From: Citricoccus sp. WCRC_4
Lineage (GTDB): Bacteria > Actinomycetota > Actinomycetes > Actinomycetales > Micrococcaceae
DNA length: 11,610 nt
Assembly: GCA_026645375.1 (NCBI GenBank)
Contig: JAPFFX010000111.1
Span: 1-11,610, forward strand
Direction of reading: 5' to 3'
Shown: positions 1-6,598 of the stretch, one piece after another
How positions within the stretch are numbered: the stretch's first letter is position 1
How the letters are laid out: every line of letters begins with the position of its first letter
Position numbers and translations under genes: made by a program
The notes under the pieces: generated by a model
The model's input: the letters and a program-made list of their open reading frames with translations, nothing else
Told to the model about the DNA's origin: nothing
The model's database searches: none

Positions 1-1124
1 TTGGTGCAGGTGGCCACGATGACGGCGCCGACCTCCTCGGGCCCCACGCCGGCGTGGTCCAGCGCGGACCGGGCGGCCTTCAGCGCCAGGTCCTCGATCT
101 GGGAGAAGGTGTAGAGCCGCTGCTCGATTCCGGTCTTGGCGACGATCTGCTCGGCCGTCATCGGGGACCAGTTGTACGCGGAGTTCCGGATCAGGTCATC
201 GTTGCTGCAGATCTCCTCGCCGCCGGCCACCGCCAGGGAGAGGATCCGTGGCTGCACCGTCAGGTCCCGCACGACGATGGGCTTGTACGGGCGGACGGGG
301 GCCTTGGCCTCGACGGCCGGCGCCCCGGCGCGGCGGCGTCCGCTGTGGCCGGCGGTGGCGCGTCGGATGAAGCGCTGGACGTCACGGCTCTTGGGACGGT
401 AGACGATCACGTAGTCCTCGTCCCGCAGCTCCCGGGCCTCGACCAGCTCGGTCTTCGACCGGTCCCAGGGGAACTGGTTGTGCAGCACCATCGACCAGCG
501 ACGCAGGGCCTCCAGCTGCGGGACGTCCTCGTGGACGTCCAGGATCTCCTCGTCCCGGAACACGGGGTAGTTGGGGTCGTAGTCGGTGATGCGGGCCACC
601 AGTTGGGACGGGTCGGCCAGGATCTGCTCGACCGTCGGCTTGATCGCGGACAGCTCGGTGGCATGGAACTTCCGGTGGGCGAACACGTCGAAGAGCGTCT
701 CGAAGACCTCGTCCTCCACCGTCGCGTCCCACCGCGCGTCCAGGGTGGGGTAGACCTCGCGCACGGCCTCGACCTTGCGGCCGCCGTCCTCCCAGGGGGT
801 CAACGCGGGGATATAGACGTCCTCGCGATTGCGCGGCACGTCCTTCCACCGGGTCACGTGCTTGTCGTACATGGTCATCGCGTACCGGTTCGTCCAGAAC
901 AGGTTCATGGCGATGTCGCGCAGCAGGTCGGAGCGCCGGGCGTACTTGCCCTGCTCGATCCGGTGCAGGATCTCCGTGCCGCTCGGTGCCTTGGACTCGA
1001 AGTCCCGCTGGATGACCTCCTCGAGCGTGTCCAGGCTGTCCAGCGCCGTCACATCCAGCTCCGGGATGAAATTGGAGGGGAAGACGAGCCTCCCGTGGCT
1101 GTTCTTCATGTCGGACTGCAACAT
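1..1124 (-). CDS. FabH/KASIII-like thiolase-fold synthase with long unassigned N-terminal extension (3' end missing)
   Basis: The reading frame stays open from the ATG at 1124 to the window edge, giving 374 residues. From about residue 292 the protein resembles the start of beta-ketoacyl-ACP synthase III and related thiolase-fold enzymes: a GGEEICSNDDLI segment, AEQIVAKTGIEQRLY at 324-338 (the 'I..RTGI..R' motif of FabH), helix EDLALKAARSALDHAGV, then strand VGAVIVATCT. The Cys in that strand is not the catalytic one, which lies further on, outside the window. Residues 1-260 are soluble, acidic and Trp/Tyr-rich (for example WKDVPRNREDVYIPALTPWE at 93-112), followed by a basic linker (260-280). 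I do not recognise this module. The family condenses acyl-CoA with acyl or malonyl thioesters, in lipid, olefin or polyketide-like pathways; which applies here cannot be told. AGGAG lies 6 nt before the ATG. The gene is divergent from the rluA-like gene and probably controlled by the paired palindromes. Confidence 0.82.
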   Translation of the reverse strand, partial: MLQSDMKNSHGRLVFPSNFIPELDVTALDSLDTLEEVIQRDFESKAPSGTEILHRIEQGKYARRSDLLRDIAMNLFWTNRYAMTMYDKHVTRWKDVPRNREDVYIPALTPWEDGGRKVEAVREVYPTLDARWDATVEDEVFETLFDVFAHRKFHATELSAIKPTVEQILADPSQLVARITDYDPNYPVFRDEEILDVHEDVPQLEALRRWSMVLHNQFPWDRSKTELVEARELRDEDYVIVYRPKSRDVQRFIRRATAGHSGRRRAGAPAVEAKAPVRPYKPIVVRDLTVQPRILSLAVAGGEEICSNDDLIRNSAYNWSPMTAEQIVAKTGIEQRLYTFSQIEDLALKAARSALDHAGVGPEEVGAVIVATCT

Positions 1125-1130
1125 CGTGAT

Positions 1131-1135
1131 CTCCT
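1131..1135 (-). promoter_or_regulatory. Ribosome binding site of the KASIII-like gene
   Basis: On the minus strand AGGAG sits 6 nt before the ATG at 1124. This favours that start over the in-frame ATG five codons later (1109). Confidence 0.7.
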
Positions 1136-1315
1136 ACTGTCTGGACCCATCGGCCTGGTGCGCCGCGGCGGTTTTCTCGCCCCCCGAGGGTCAGCTACCC
1201 CTTCAGTGTCATGGTGATGTGCGTCTCCACGGGAAATGTGAACTGCCGTGGCTCGAAATGTGGTCCGCGGATGAACTCTTGCCCGATTTGATTGTTACCG
1301 CAAGGTTTATTCAGG

Positions 1316-1329
1316 TTACTAATTAGTAA
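1316..1329. promoter_or_regulatory. Perfect palindromic operator-like site 1
   Basis: TTACTAATTAGTAA is a perfect 14-bp palindrome in the divergent spacer. Its length, AT-rich arms and partner copy 22 bp away (centre to centre) resemble operators of TetR-family repressors, which often control lipid and acyl-CoA genes. No regulator gene is in the window, so the binding protein is unknown. Confidence 0.6.
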
Positions 1330-1337
1330 ATTCGAAC

Positions 1338-1351
1338 TTACTGGTTAGTAG
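1338..1351. promoter_or_regulatory. Palindromic operator-like site 2
   Basis: TTACTGGTTAGTAG matches site 1 at 11 of 14 positions and keeps the TTACT and TTAGTA halves. The centre-to-centre distance to site 1 is 22 bp, about two helical turns, so two dimers could bind on the same DNA face. Confidence 0.55.
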
Positions 1352-1393
1352 GAGAGCGTAATTGATCTCGTCCAGGTCTGGAAGACTAGAGGC

Positions 1394-2419
1394 GTGCCCG
1401 TTCCCCCTCCCCTGCCCGTGCGCGACGGCGTCAACGCCACCCGCCTCCGGCTCCCGTCCTCGGGCTGGGACAGCGTGCTGGACTACGTGCTGCACCGCTG
1501 GGGCCACGTCGACCCCGACGGCATCGTGGAGCGGTTCCGCACCGGCGAGGTCCGTGCCGCCGACGGCACCGTGGTCGCCGAGGACACTCCGTTGGGGGTG
1601 TACGAGTCCGTCTGGTACTACCGGTCCGTGCCCCACGAGGTGCCCATCCCGTTCGAGGTCACGGTCCTCCACCAGGACGAGCACCTGCTGGTGGCGGACA
1701 AGCCGCACTTCCTGCCGACCACTCCGGGCGGCCGCTTCGTGCAGGAGTCCGCCCTGGTCCGGCTGCGCAACCGGTTGGGACTGGACCATCTCGTGCCGAT
1801 GCACCGCCTGGACCGGGCGACGGCCGGCGTCGTGCTGTTCTCCACCCATCCGGACACCCGCGGCGCCTACCAGGTGCTCTTCGAGCGTCGGCAGGTCTGG
1901 AAGGTGTATGAGGCCGTGGCCGCCCTGCCGGCCGGGACACGTCCCGAGACGCTGTCCGCGCGGTTCCCGCTGACCTACCGGAACCGGATGGACAAGGTCA
2001 AGGGCGTGCTGACCGCCCGGACCCTGGACTACGGTTCCCTGCATTCCGGGCACTCGCCCGGCACCCCGGCCCGGAAGGGCCGGCGGACCAACCGCCCCAC
2101 CATCGGTGCCAACGCCGAGACCCGCATCGAGCTGCTCGGCACCGGGGTGTCCGCGGGCGCCTGGGCGGGCGCCGCCGTCGGGCACCTGCGGTTGTTCCCG
2201 ACGACGGGACGCACCCACCAGCTGCGCGTGCACCTGGCGGCCTTGGGCCTGGGCATCCTGAACGACCCGTTCTATCCACACTTGCTGGACGCCGCCCCGG
2301 ACGACTACGACCGGCCCCTGCAGCTGCTGGCACACACCATCGGCTTCACCGATCCGCTGACCGGCGAGGAGCGGCAGTTCAGCTCCGGGCTGCGGTTGCG
2401 GGAACGGCCGGTGGCATGA
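1394..2419 (+). CDS. RluA-family pseudouridine synthase
   Basis: The 341-residue protein should isomerise specific uridines in rRNA or tRNA to pseudouridine. Residues 24-75 look like an S4-type RNA-binding segment (IVERFRTGEVRAADGTVVAEDTPL). The catalytic domain carries MHRLDRATAGVVLF at 136-149, with catalytic Asp140 in the HRLD motif, a preceding VADKPHFLPTTP motif (100-111), and the RluA C-terminal motif GRTHQLRVHLAALGLGILND at 272-291. Length suits RluA/RluC/RluD enzymes. The target nucleotide cannot be predicted. GTG at 1394 is the only possible start, because an in-frame TAG lies at 1349 and no other ATG, GTG or TTG comes between. No good ribosome site precedes it (AGAGG is only 1 nt away), so initiation may be leaderless. 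The stop overlaps the next start as ATGA. Confidence 0.93.
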   Translation: MPVPPPLPVRDGVNATRLRLPSSGWDSVLDYVLHRWGHVDPDGIVERFRTGEVRAADGTVVAEDTPLGVYESVWYYRSVPHEVPIPFEVTVLHQDEHLLVADKPHFLPTTPGGRFVQESALVRLRNRLGLDHLVPMHRLDRATAGVVLFSTHPDTRGAYQVLFERRQVWKVYEAVAALPAGTRPETLSARFPLTYRNRMDKVKGVLTARTLDYGSLHSGHSPGTPARKGRRTNRPTIGANAETRIELLGTGVSAGAWAGAAVGHLRLFPTTGRTHQLRVHLAALGLGILNDPFYPHLLDAAPDDYDRPLQLLAHTIGFTDPLTGEERQFSSGLRLRERPVA

Positions 2420-3018
2420 CCGGGCTCGACGCGGCCTGGATCGAGTCCCTGGGCTGGTGGTTCCACCCGCTGACCGCGCTGCTGGTGGCCCTGGACGCGC
2501 CGGTGCCCCCCGTGCCGAGCGAGCTGTTCGTCATCGGCTCCGGGGCCATGGCGCAGCTCGGGACCGTGGGGCTCACCCCCTCCCTGCTGGCCGCCTGGCT
2601 CGGCTGCTGGGCCGGGGACGTGGGGCTCTACGCCCTGTTCCGGTACCGGCTCACCGGCCTGCTGGACCGGGCCACGTGGGGCCAGCGCATCCACCGGGGC
2701 ATCCTGCGGCTGCTGGACAGGGCCGGCCCGGCCCCCAGCTACGCCACGCTGTTCGTGTTGCGGTTCGTCTCCGGCGGGCGGACGGCGTCGATGGCGGCCG
2801 CGGGAATCGCGTTCCTGCCGTGGAGGCCCTTCCTGGTGCTGTCCGGCGGTGGAGCCCTGCTCTGGGCCGTCTACATGGTGGGCCTGGGCTGGGTCACCGG
2901 GAGCGCGACTGGCCTGCCGACATGGGCGAGCGCGGCGGTGGGCATGGTGTTGGGTACCCTTGCAGGGTTGGTCATTGCGGGGGTGATCGCCGTCCGGCGG
3001 CGCTCCAGGGAGGGGTGA
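2416..3018 (+). CDS. DedA-family (SNARE-associated/VTT) integral membrane protein
   Basis: The 200-residue polytopic protein has DedA hallmarks: a re-entrant region with PPVPSELFVIGSGAMA (31-46, conserved Glu36), a GD pair at 67-68, and the LRFVSGGRTASMAAAG motif (115-130) with Arg116 and GGR at 120-122. Hydrophobic segments fall around 15-47, 54-76, 110-132, 135-160 and 172-193. DedA proteins are proton-motive-force-linked membrane proteins; several are implicated in lipid-carrier (undecaprenyl phosphate) or phospholipid flipping and in envelope stress. Which substrate applies here is unknown. The start codon overlaps the rluA-like stop (ATGA), so translation is probably coupled. The TGA is followed immediately by the ATG of the next gene. 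Confidence 0.88.
   Translation: MTGLDAAWIESLGWWFHPLTALLVALDAPVPPVPSELFVIGSGAMAQLGTVGLTPSLLAAWLGCWAGDVGLYALFRYRLTGLLDRATWGQRIHRGILRLLDRAGPAPSYATLFVLRFVSGGRTASMAAAGIAFLPWRPFLVLSGGGALLWAVYMVGLGWVTGSATGLPTWASAAVGMVLGTLAGLVIAGVIAVRRRSREG
3008..3015 (+). promoter_or_regulatory. Strong ribosome binding site before the coiled-coil membrane protein
   Basis: GGGAGGGG ends 3 nt before the ATG at 3019, inside the end of the DedA gene. It is the clearest Shine-Dalgarno sequence in this run of genes and supports ATG 3019 over GTG 3022. Confidence 0.55.
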
Positions 3019-4986
3019 ATGGTGGACGAGACGTCCTCTTCCTCGGCCGCGCTGCACCGGATGAAGGCTGCGGCGGACAGGTCCACCGGCCCGGTGTCGC
3101 CCGGCCCGGTATCCGGGTCGCGCCCGGGGGAACGAACCGATGGACACTCCTCCGGCGGCTCGCCCGGGGGCCAGGGCGGCCGGCGGGACGATCGCCCGGC
3201 CGACCCTGGGGCCAACGCCGTCGACCGCGTTGCCCCTGAGGACCGTGGGACGCCCGGGGACCGCACCCCGGAGGGTGCTACGACGGCCCAGGCGCGGTTG
3301 CGCCACGCCAACCTGCGCGAACCCGTCAATCCCGTGGAGTCCCTCAACGAGTGGCTGGACGGACTCGGGGAACCGGACTGGGACAAGGTCTCCCAGGCGA
3401 TCTACGAGTCCCCCGCCCACGCCAAGGCGGCCTACGAACAGGCCAAGGTCCGCCTGGCCGAGGAGCGTGAGCGCCGGGCGGAGGAACGCCGGCAGGCCGA
3501 GATCGCCCGCCGTGAGGCCGCCGAGCGCGCCGAGGCCGAACGGCTGGAGGCCGAACGCCTCGCCGAGGAGGAACGGCTGGAGGCCGAACGGCTCGCCGCC
3601 GAGCGGGCCGAGGCCGAGCGCCTGGCCGCCTATCGCCGTGCGCAGGAGCAGGCCCGGCTGGAGGCCCAGCGCCGGGCCGAGGAGGAGGCCCGGCTCGAGG
3701 CCGAGCGCCGGCTGGAGGCCCAGCGCGCCGAGGAGGAGGCCCTCCGCCTGGAGATGGAGCGCCAGGAGCAGGAGGAGTGGCTCCAGCGCCAGCGAGAGCG
3801 GGAGACCTGGGCGTTGCAGGCCGCGGCCCGCGAGGCGGACGGCACCGACTGGGTCCCCCCGGCCGAGCGCCGTCCCCTGCTGGAGGAACGGGGGGAGGAC
3901 CTCACCGACGCCGAGCTGCTGGACCGCGCCCGGGTCTTCCTCCCGGAGTGGCGGCACCGATACCGCATCCTGGAGAAGGCCCAGGCCATCGAGGCCGCGA
4001 CGCTGGGTCCCCGGTCCGCACCGGCGGCCTACGCGTCCCGTGAGGCCTATGGGGACGACGGGGACTTCTGGGATCACGTGGGGGAGCCCGAGCCCGAGGT
4101 CGTCCGGTACATCCCGCCCTACAACCTGCCCTCCCGCGAACCGGACCCCCTGCCGGGGTTCCTGGACCTGCTGCGCCAGGTCACCGTGACGATCGCCTGG
4201 CTGCTGTTCGTGGCCGGCGGGATCTACGGGCTCGGCTTCCTCGGTGAGGACCCCACCGGTCCCTGGCTCCACGACCTGCACGGCGGCCGCTTCGCCGGCG
4301 GGTACTCGATGCTGTCCATGGCCTCCTGGGCCATGCTGGTCTGGCCCCTGCTATGGCTGGCCCTGGGCGTGTACACCGTCCACCAGTGGATGCCGTCCCA
4401 GGCCGCCGCCGCGCGCCAGCGGGCCACCGGGTGGCGCGTGTCCGGGGCCATGGTGGCGGCCGTGGCGTGGTTCGTGATCGTCCGCACCGGGGTCATGCTC
4501 GGGGCCGAACTCGTCGTCTGGCTGGCCCTGACCTCCCTGCTGGTGGGCTCCATCCACCAGCTGAACCTCTACACCGCGCGCACGCGGGTGGAACGGGCCA
4601 TCACCGACGGGATGATCGGCCTGTTCACCGGCTGGGCGGTCATCTACGCGGCCACGAACACCTCCATCTGGCTGCAGTCCCTGGGCCTGAACCTGCTGTG
4701 GATCCCGGGCGCGGTGTGGGCGGTGCTCACGATCGTCGTCGTGGTCTGGGGCACGGCCATGATGGCCATGACCGAGCGCGGACGCATCACCGTCGCCCTG
4801 GGACTGACCTGGGGGCTGGTGGCCATCCTGGTACCCCGGCTGGTGGGCTCCATGCACTCCGTGTGGGTCGCGATCGTCGCCGCGATGGGCCTGTTCGTGG
4901 TGCTGCTGGCCACGGAGAACCGGCGCTACCGGATCAACCACGCCGAGCACCGGGCCGCGCTGGGCCACACGGTCGACGACGTCTGA
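3019..4986 (+). CDS. Large protein: charged helix plus ~8-TM membrane domain (TspO/MBR-like resemblance)
   Basis: I do not recognise this 655-residue protein as a named family. Residues 1-95 are low-complexity and probably disordered. Residues 98-135 form a short compact motif (LREPVNPVESLNEWLDGLGE then WDKVSQAIYESPAHA). Residues 138-266 are almost only A, E, R, L and Q with repeated EAERL units, predicted to be a long single helix or coiled coil, as in TolA. Residues 267-380 are acidic and soluble. From 386 to 632 there are about eight hydrophobic segments. The part around 430-550, with WAMLVWPLLWLALGVYTVHQ and later LFTGWAVIYAATNTS, recalls larger actinobacterial TspO/MBR-type proteins; this is a tentative likeness. 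No signal peptide is seen, so the helix is probably cytoplasmic. It starts directly after the DedA stop. Confidence 0.85.
   Translation: MVDETSSSSAALHRMKAAADRSTGPVSPGPVSGSRPGERTDGHSSGGSPGGQGGRRDDRPADPGANAVDRVAPEDRGTPGDRTPEGATTAQARLRHANLREPVNPVESLNEWLDGLGEPDWDKVSQAIYESPAHAKAAYEQAKVRLAEERERRAEERRQAEIARREAAERAEAERLEAERLAEEERLEAERLAAERAEAERLAAYRRAQEQARLEAQRRAEEEARLEAERRLEAQRAEEEALRLEMERQEQEEWLQRQRERETWALQAAAREADGTDWVPPAERRPLLEERGEDLTDAELLDRARVFLPEWRHRYRILEKAQAIEAATLGPRSAPAAYASREAYGDDGDFWDHVGEPEPEVVRYIPPYNLPSREPDPLPGFLDLLRQVTVTIAWLLFVAGGIYGLGFLGEDPTGPWLHDLHGGRFAGGYSMLSMASWAMLVWPLLWLALGVYTVHQWMPSQAAAARQRATGWRVSGAMVAAVAWFVIVRTGVMLGAELVVWLALTSLLVGSIHQLNLYTARTRVERAITDGMIGLFTGWAVIYAATNTSIWLQSLGLNLLWIPGAVWAVLTIVVVVWGTAMMAMTERGRITVALGLTWGLVAILVPRLVGSMHSVWVAIVAAMGLFVVLLATENRRYRINHAEHRAALGHTVDDV
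3525..3750 (+). repeat. Degenerate in-gene repeat coding EAERL-type helix
   Basis: Within the preceding CDS, units such as GAGGCCGAACGGCTGGAG recur in tandem with small variations, all kept in frame. They encode alternating Glu, Ala, Arg and Leu. The DNA repetition gives scope for length change by slippage or recombination in whole codons. Confidence 0.7.
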
Positions 4987-5027
4987 CCGTTCCGGGGTCA
5001 GCCGTGATCGGCCGGCCGGCCCTGGGC

Positions 5028-5345
5028 TCACCGTTGCTGGCCGACCGGCTCCCACCGGCCGCGGGCGCGGCGCAGGACCTCGAGCCGCCCGGTGGTGGCC
5101 ACCTCCATCACCGCGATCCGCATCTGCGCCGCGGCGCTGAGGGCAGCGCGGTTCTCCCCGTACCAGGTGGACTCCGGCACCGTGAACCGCAGGACGATCC
5201 GCGGTACCCGGGCCACCACCTCCAGGTCCCTGGCCTCCACCGTGTACACGGACGCCAGGGCGGCCTCGGCGGTGTCCATGACCTCCTCGGGGGCGTGGCC
5301 GGGCAACAGGTCGCCGATCTGCAGGCGGGCACGGAAGGAGGGCAT
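5028..5345 (-). CDS. Small conserved-type protein of unknown function
   Basis: A 105-residue soluble protein with no signal peptide or membrane segment. It begins MPSFRARLQIGDLLPGH and alternates strands and helices: EEVMDTAEAALASVY (helix), ARDLEVVARVPRIVLRFTVP (strands), NRAALSAAAQMRIAVMEVA (helix) and LEVLRRARGRWEPV (strand). This compact alpha/beta pattern looks like a real small fold and is similar to short hypothetical proteins I associate with Micrococcaceae; I assign no function. The frame stays open upstream to 5894, but that part is antisense to the old yellow enzyme gene. ATG 5345 is chosen because the -10-like TAGACT lies exactly 7 nt upstream, fitting a leaderless mRNA. The gene converges on the coiled-coil gene with a 41-bp gap. 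Confidence 0.65.
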   Translation of the reverse strand: MPSFRARLQIGDLLPGHAPEEVMDTAEAALASVYTVEARDLEVVARVPRIVLRFTVPESTWYGENRAALSAAAQMRIAVMEVATTGRLEVLRRARGRWEPVGQQR

Positions 5346-5352
5346 GGAAGCC

Positions 5353-5358
5353 AGTCTA
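5353..5358 (-). promoter_or_regulatory. Leaderless-type -10 element for the small unknown gene
   Basis: TAGACT on the minus strand lies 7 nt before ATG 5345 and there is no Shine-Dalgarno sequence. This spacing would place the transcription start at or next to the A of the ATG. No convincing -35 is visible. Confidence 0.5.
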
Positions 5359-5418
5359 GGAAGCCCCGGCCGGGAGAACGGCGGAATACGGCCGGGCCGC
5401 CGCGTGGTTGTGCCCAGC

Positions 5419-6576
5419 ATGAGCCTTCTCTTCGAACCCGCCACCGTGGCCGGCCAGACCCTCCGCAACCGCCTGATCCTGCCCCCGATGTGCCAGTACA
5501 TCGTGGGCACGAAGGACGGCGTGCCCGGCCCCTGGCAGATGGTCCACCTGGGCGCGCGGGCTGCCGGCGGCTTCGGCATGGTCGTGGCCGAGGCCACCGC
5601 CGTCGTGCCCGAGGGGCGGATCTCCGACCAGGACACCGGGCTGTGGAACGACGCCCAACGCGATGCCTGGGCCCCGATCACCGACTTCATCCGCTCCCAG
5701 GGCGCCGTGCCGGGGATCCAGCTGGCCCACGCCGGCTCCAAGGCCTCGACCTGGCCGGCGCGTCCCGGCTTCGACCAGGGCCCCATCCCCCCGGAGGAGG
5801 GTGGCTGGGAGACGGTCTCGCCGTCCGGCATCCCCGCCGTCTCCGCGACCGCACCCACCCGCGAGATGACCGAGGCGGAGATCGAGGAGGTCATCTCGGC
5901 CTTCGTCGCCGCGGCACGGCGGGCGGATGCCGCCGGCTTCGACGCGGTGGTGGTCCACGGCGCGCACGGCTACCTGCTGCACCAGTTCCTGTCCCCCGTC
6001 ACCAACCACCGCACCGACCAGTGGGGCGGCTCCTTCGAGAACCGCACGCGGCTGGTGCGCCGCGTGGTCGCCGGCATCCGCGAGGCCTGGCCCGAGGACA
6101 AGGTCCTGGGCCTGCGGCTCTCCGGCTCGGACTGGGTGGAGAGCAGCTGGGCCGCGGAGGACACCGTGCGGTTGGTGCGCACGCTCGTCGACGACGGGCT
6201 GGACTGGGTCGACCTGTCCTCCGGCGGCATCGGGGACACCTACCTCGGCCCGAAGGGGCCCGGCTACCAGGTGCCGCTCGCCGAGGCCGTGAAGCGGGGC
6301 ACCGAGGACCTCGCCCTGGCACCCGGGCGCGGGCTCGCGGCGGACGGGCCCGACGGCGGCGCCCGCCGGCTGTTCGTCTCCACGGTCGGCTCCATCACCT
6401 CCGACGAGACGGCCGAGGCCGTCCTGGTCAACGACCGCGCGGACGCCGTCGGCATCGGGCGCGCCGCCCTGGTGCGCCCGAACTGGCCGGCCGAGGCGGC
6501 CCTGTCCCTGGGGGACGACCGCTTCCGCCAGTTCGTCGCCGCGCCCTACCACGGAGGCAAGTGGGGACGGCCCTGA
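5419..6576 (+). CDS. Old yellow enzyme family NADPH-flavin oxidoreductase (YqjM-like)
   Basis: This 385-residue FMN-dependent TIM-barrel ene-reductase resembles Bacillus YqjM, which reduces activated C=C bonds of enals, enones and nitro compounds. Visible landmarks: PPMCQY at 22-27 (Cys25 and Tyr27, counterparts of YqjM Cys26 and Tyr28), IQLAHAGSK at 100-108 (Gln101), the substrate-binding pair His180 and His183 with Tyr185 in VHGAHGYLLHQFLSP, NHRTDQWGGSFENR at 196-209, Arg233, and the phosphate-binding region VGIGRAALVRP (344-353). Compared with YqjM there are extra residues near 113-135 and a Gly/Ala/Asp-rich insert at 301-316 before the strand LFVSTVG. The physiological substrate is unknown. 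ATG 5419 fits the family N-terminus; in-frame GTGs at 5404 and 5410 would add only a few residues. No clear ribosome site is seen. Confidence 0.93.
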   Translation: MSLLFEPATVAGQTLRNRLILPPMCQYIVGTKDGVPGPWQMVHLGARAAGGFGMVVAEATAVVPEGRISDQDTGLWNDAQRDAWAPITDFIRSQGAVPGIQLAHAGSKASTWPARPGFDQGPIPPEEGGWETVSPSGIPAVSATAPTREMTEAEIEEVISAFVAAARRADAAGFDAVVVHGAHGYLLHQFLSPVTNHRTDQWGGSFENRTRLVRRVVAGIREAWPEDKVLGLRLSGSDWVESSWAAEDTVRLVRTLVDDGLDWVDLSSGGIGDTYLGPKGPGYQVPLAEAVKRGTEDLALAPGRGLAADGPDGGARRLFVSTVGSITSDETAEAVLVNDRADAVGIGRAALVRPNWPAEAALSLGDDRFRQFVAAPYHGGKWGRP

Positions 6577-6585
6577 CCCGGCGGC

Positions 6586-6591
6586 TACCCT
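6586..6591 (+). promoter_or_regulatory. Leaderless-type -10 element for the glutamine amidotransferase gene
   Basis: TACCCT lies exactly 7 nt before GTG 6599, in the short gap after the old yellow enzyme stop, and no Shine-Dalgarno sequence is present. The gene may therefore be transcribed on its own as a leaderless mRNA. Confidence 0.45.
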
Positions 6592-6598
6592 GACTCAG

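Larger units (their letters stand above)
1125..1393. promoter_or_regulatory. Divergent intergenic regulatory region
   Basis: These 269 bases separate the minus-strand KASIII-like gene from the plus-strand rluA-like gene and hold no convincing gene. The stretch from about 1280 to 1365 is strikingly AT-rich compared with everything around it, as expected for promoters and operators in a high-GC genome. It contains two related palindromes, listed separately. If the minus-strand promoter lies around them, the KASIII mRNA would have a leader of roughly 180 nt. For the plus gene, TTGATC at 1362-1367 and a weak AAGACT at 1382-1387 are the only core-promoter-like strings, and their spacing is short, so no promoter is called with confidence. 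Confidence 0.6.

Noticed and set aside
1195..1212. Five-codon upstream open frame (MTLKG) in the putative leader of the KASIII-like gene
   Set aside because: Too short to distinguish from chance, and no ribosome site or regulatory codon pattern is seen.
54..1217. Plus-strand open frame of 387 codons opposite the KASIII-like gene
   Set aside because: The minus strand encodes a clear FabH-type segment and has a ribosome site; this frame shows no motif.
2305..4281. Long minus-strand open frame of 658 codons
   Set aside because: It is antisense to the rluA-like, dedA and coiled-coil genes. The protein is Gly/Leu/Pro/Arg-rich with no recognisable motif, a usual shadow of GC-rich coding DNA.
5010..5021. 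GGCCGGCCGGCC palindrome between convergent genes as a terminator
   Set aside because: A 12-base self-complementary run is common at this GC content and has no separate loop or U-tract.
4353..6593. Plus-strand open frame of 746 codons
   Set aside because: It is out of frame with the membrane protein and the old yellow enzyme. It is dominated by Arg, Gly, His and Pro and shows no domain.
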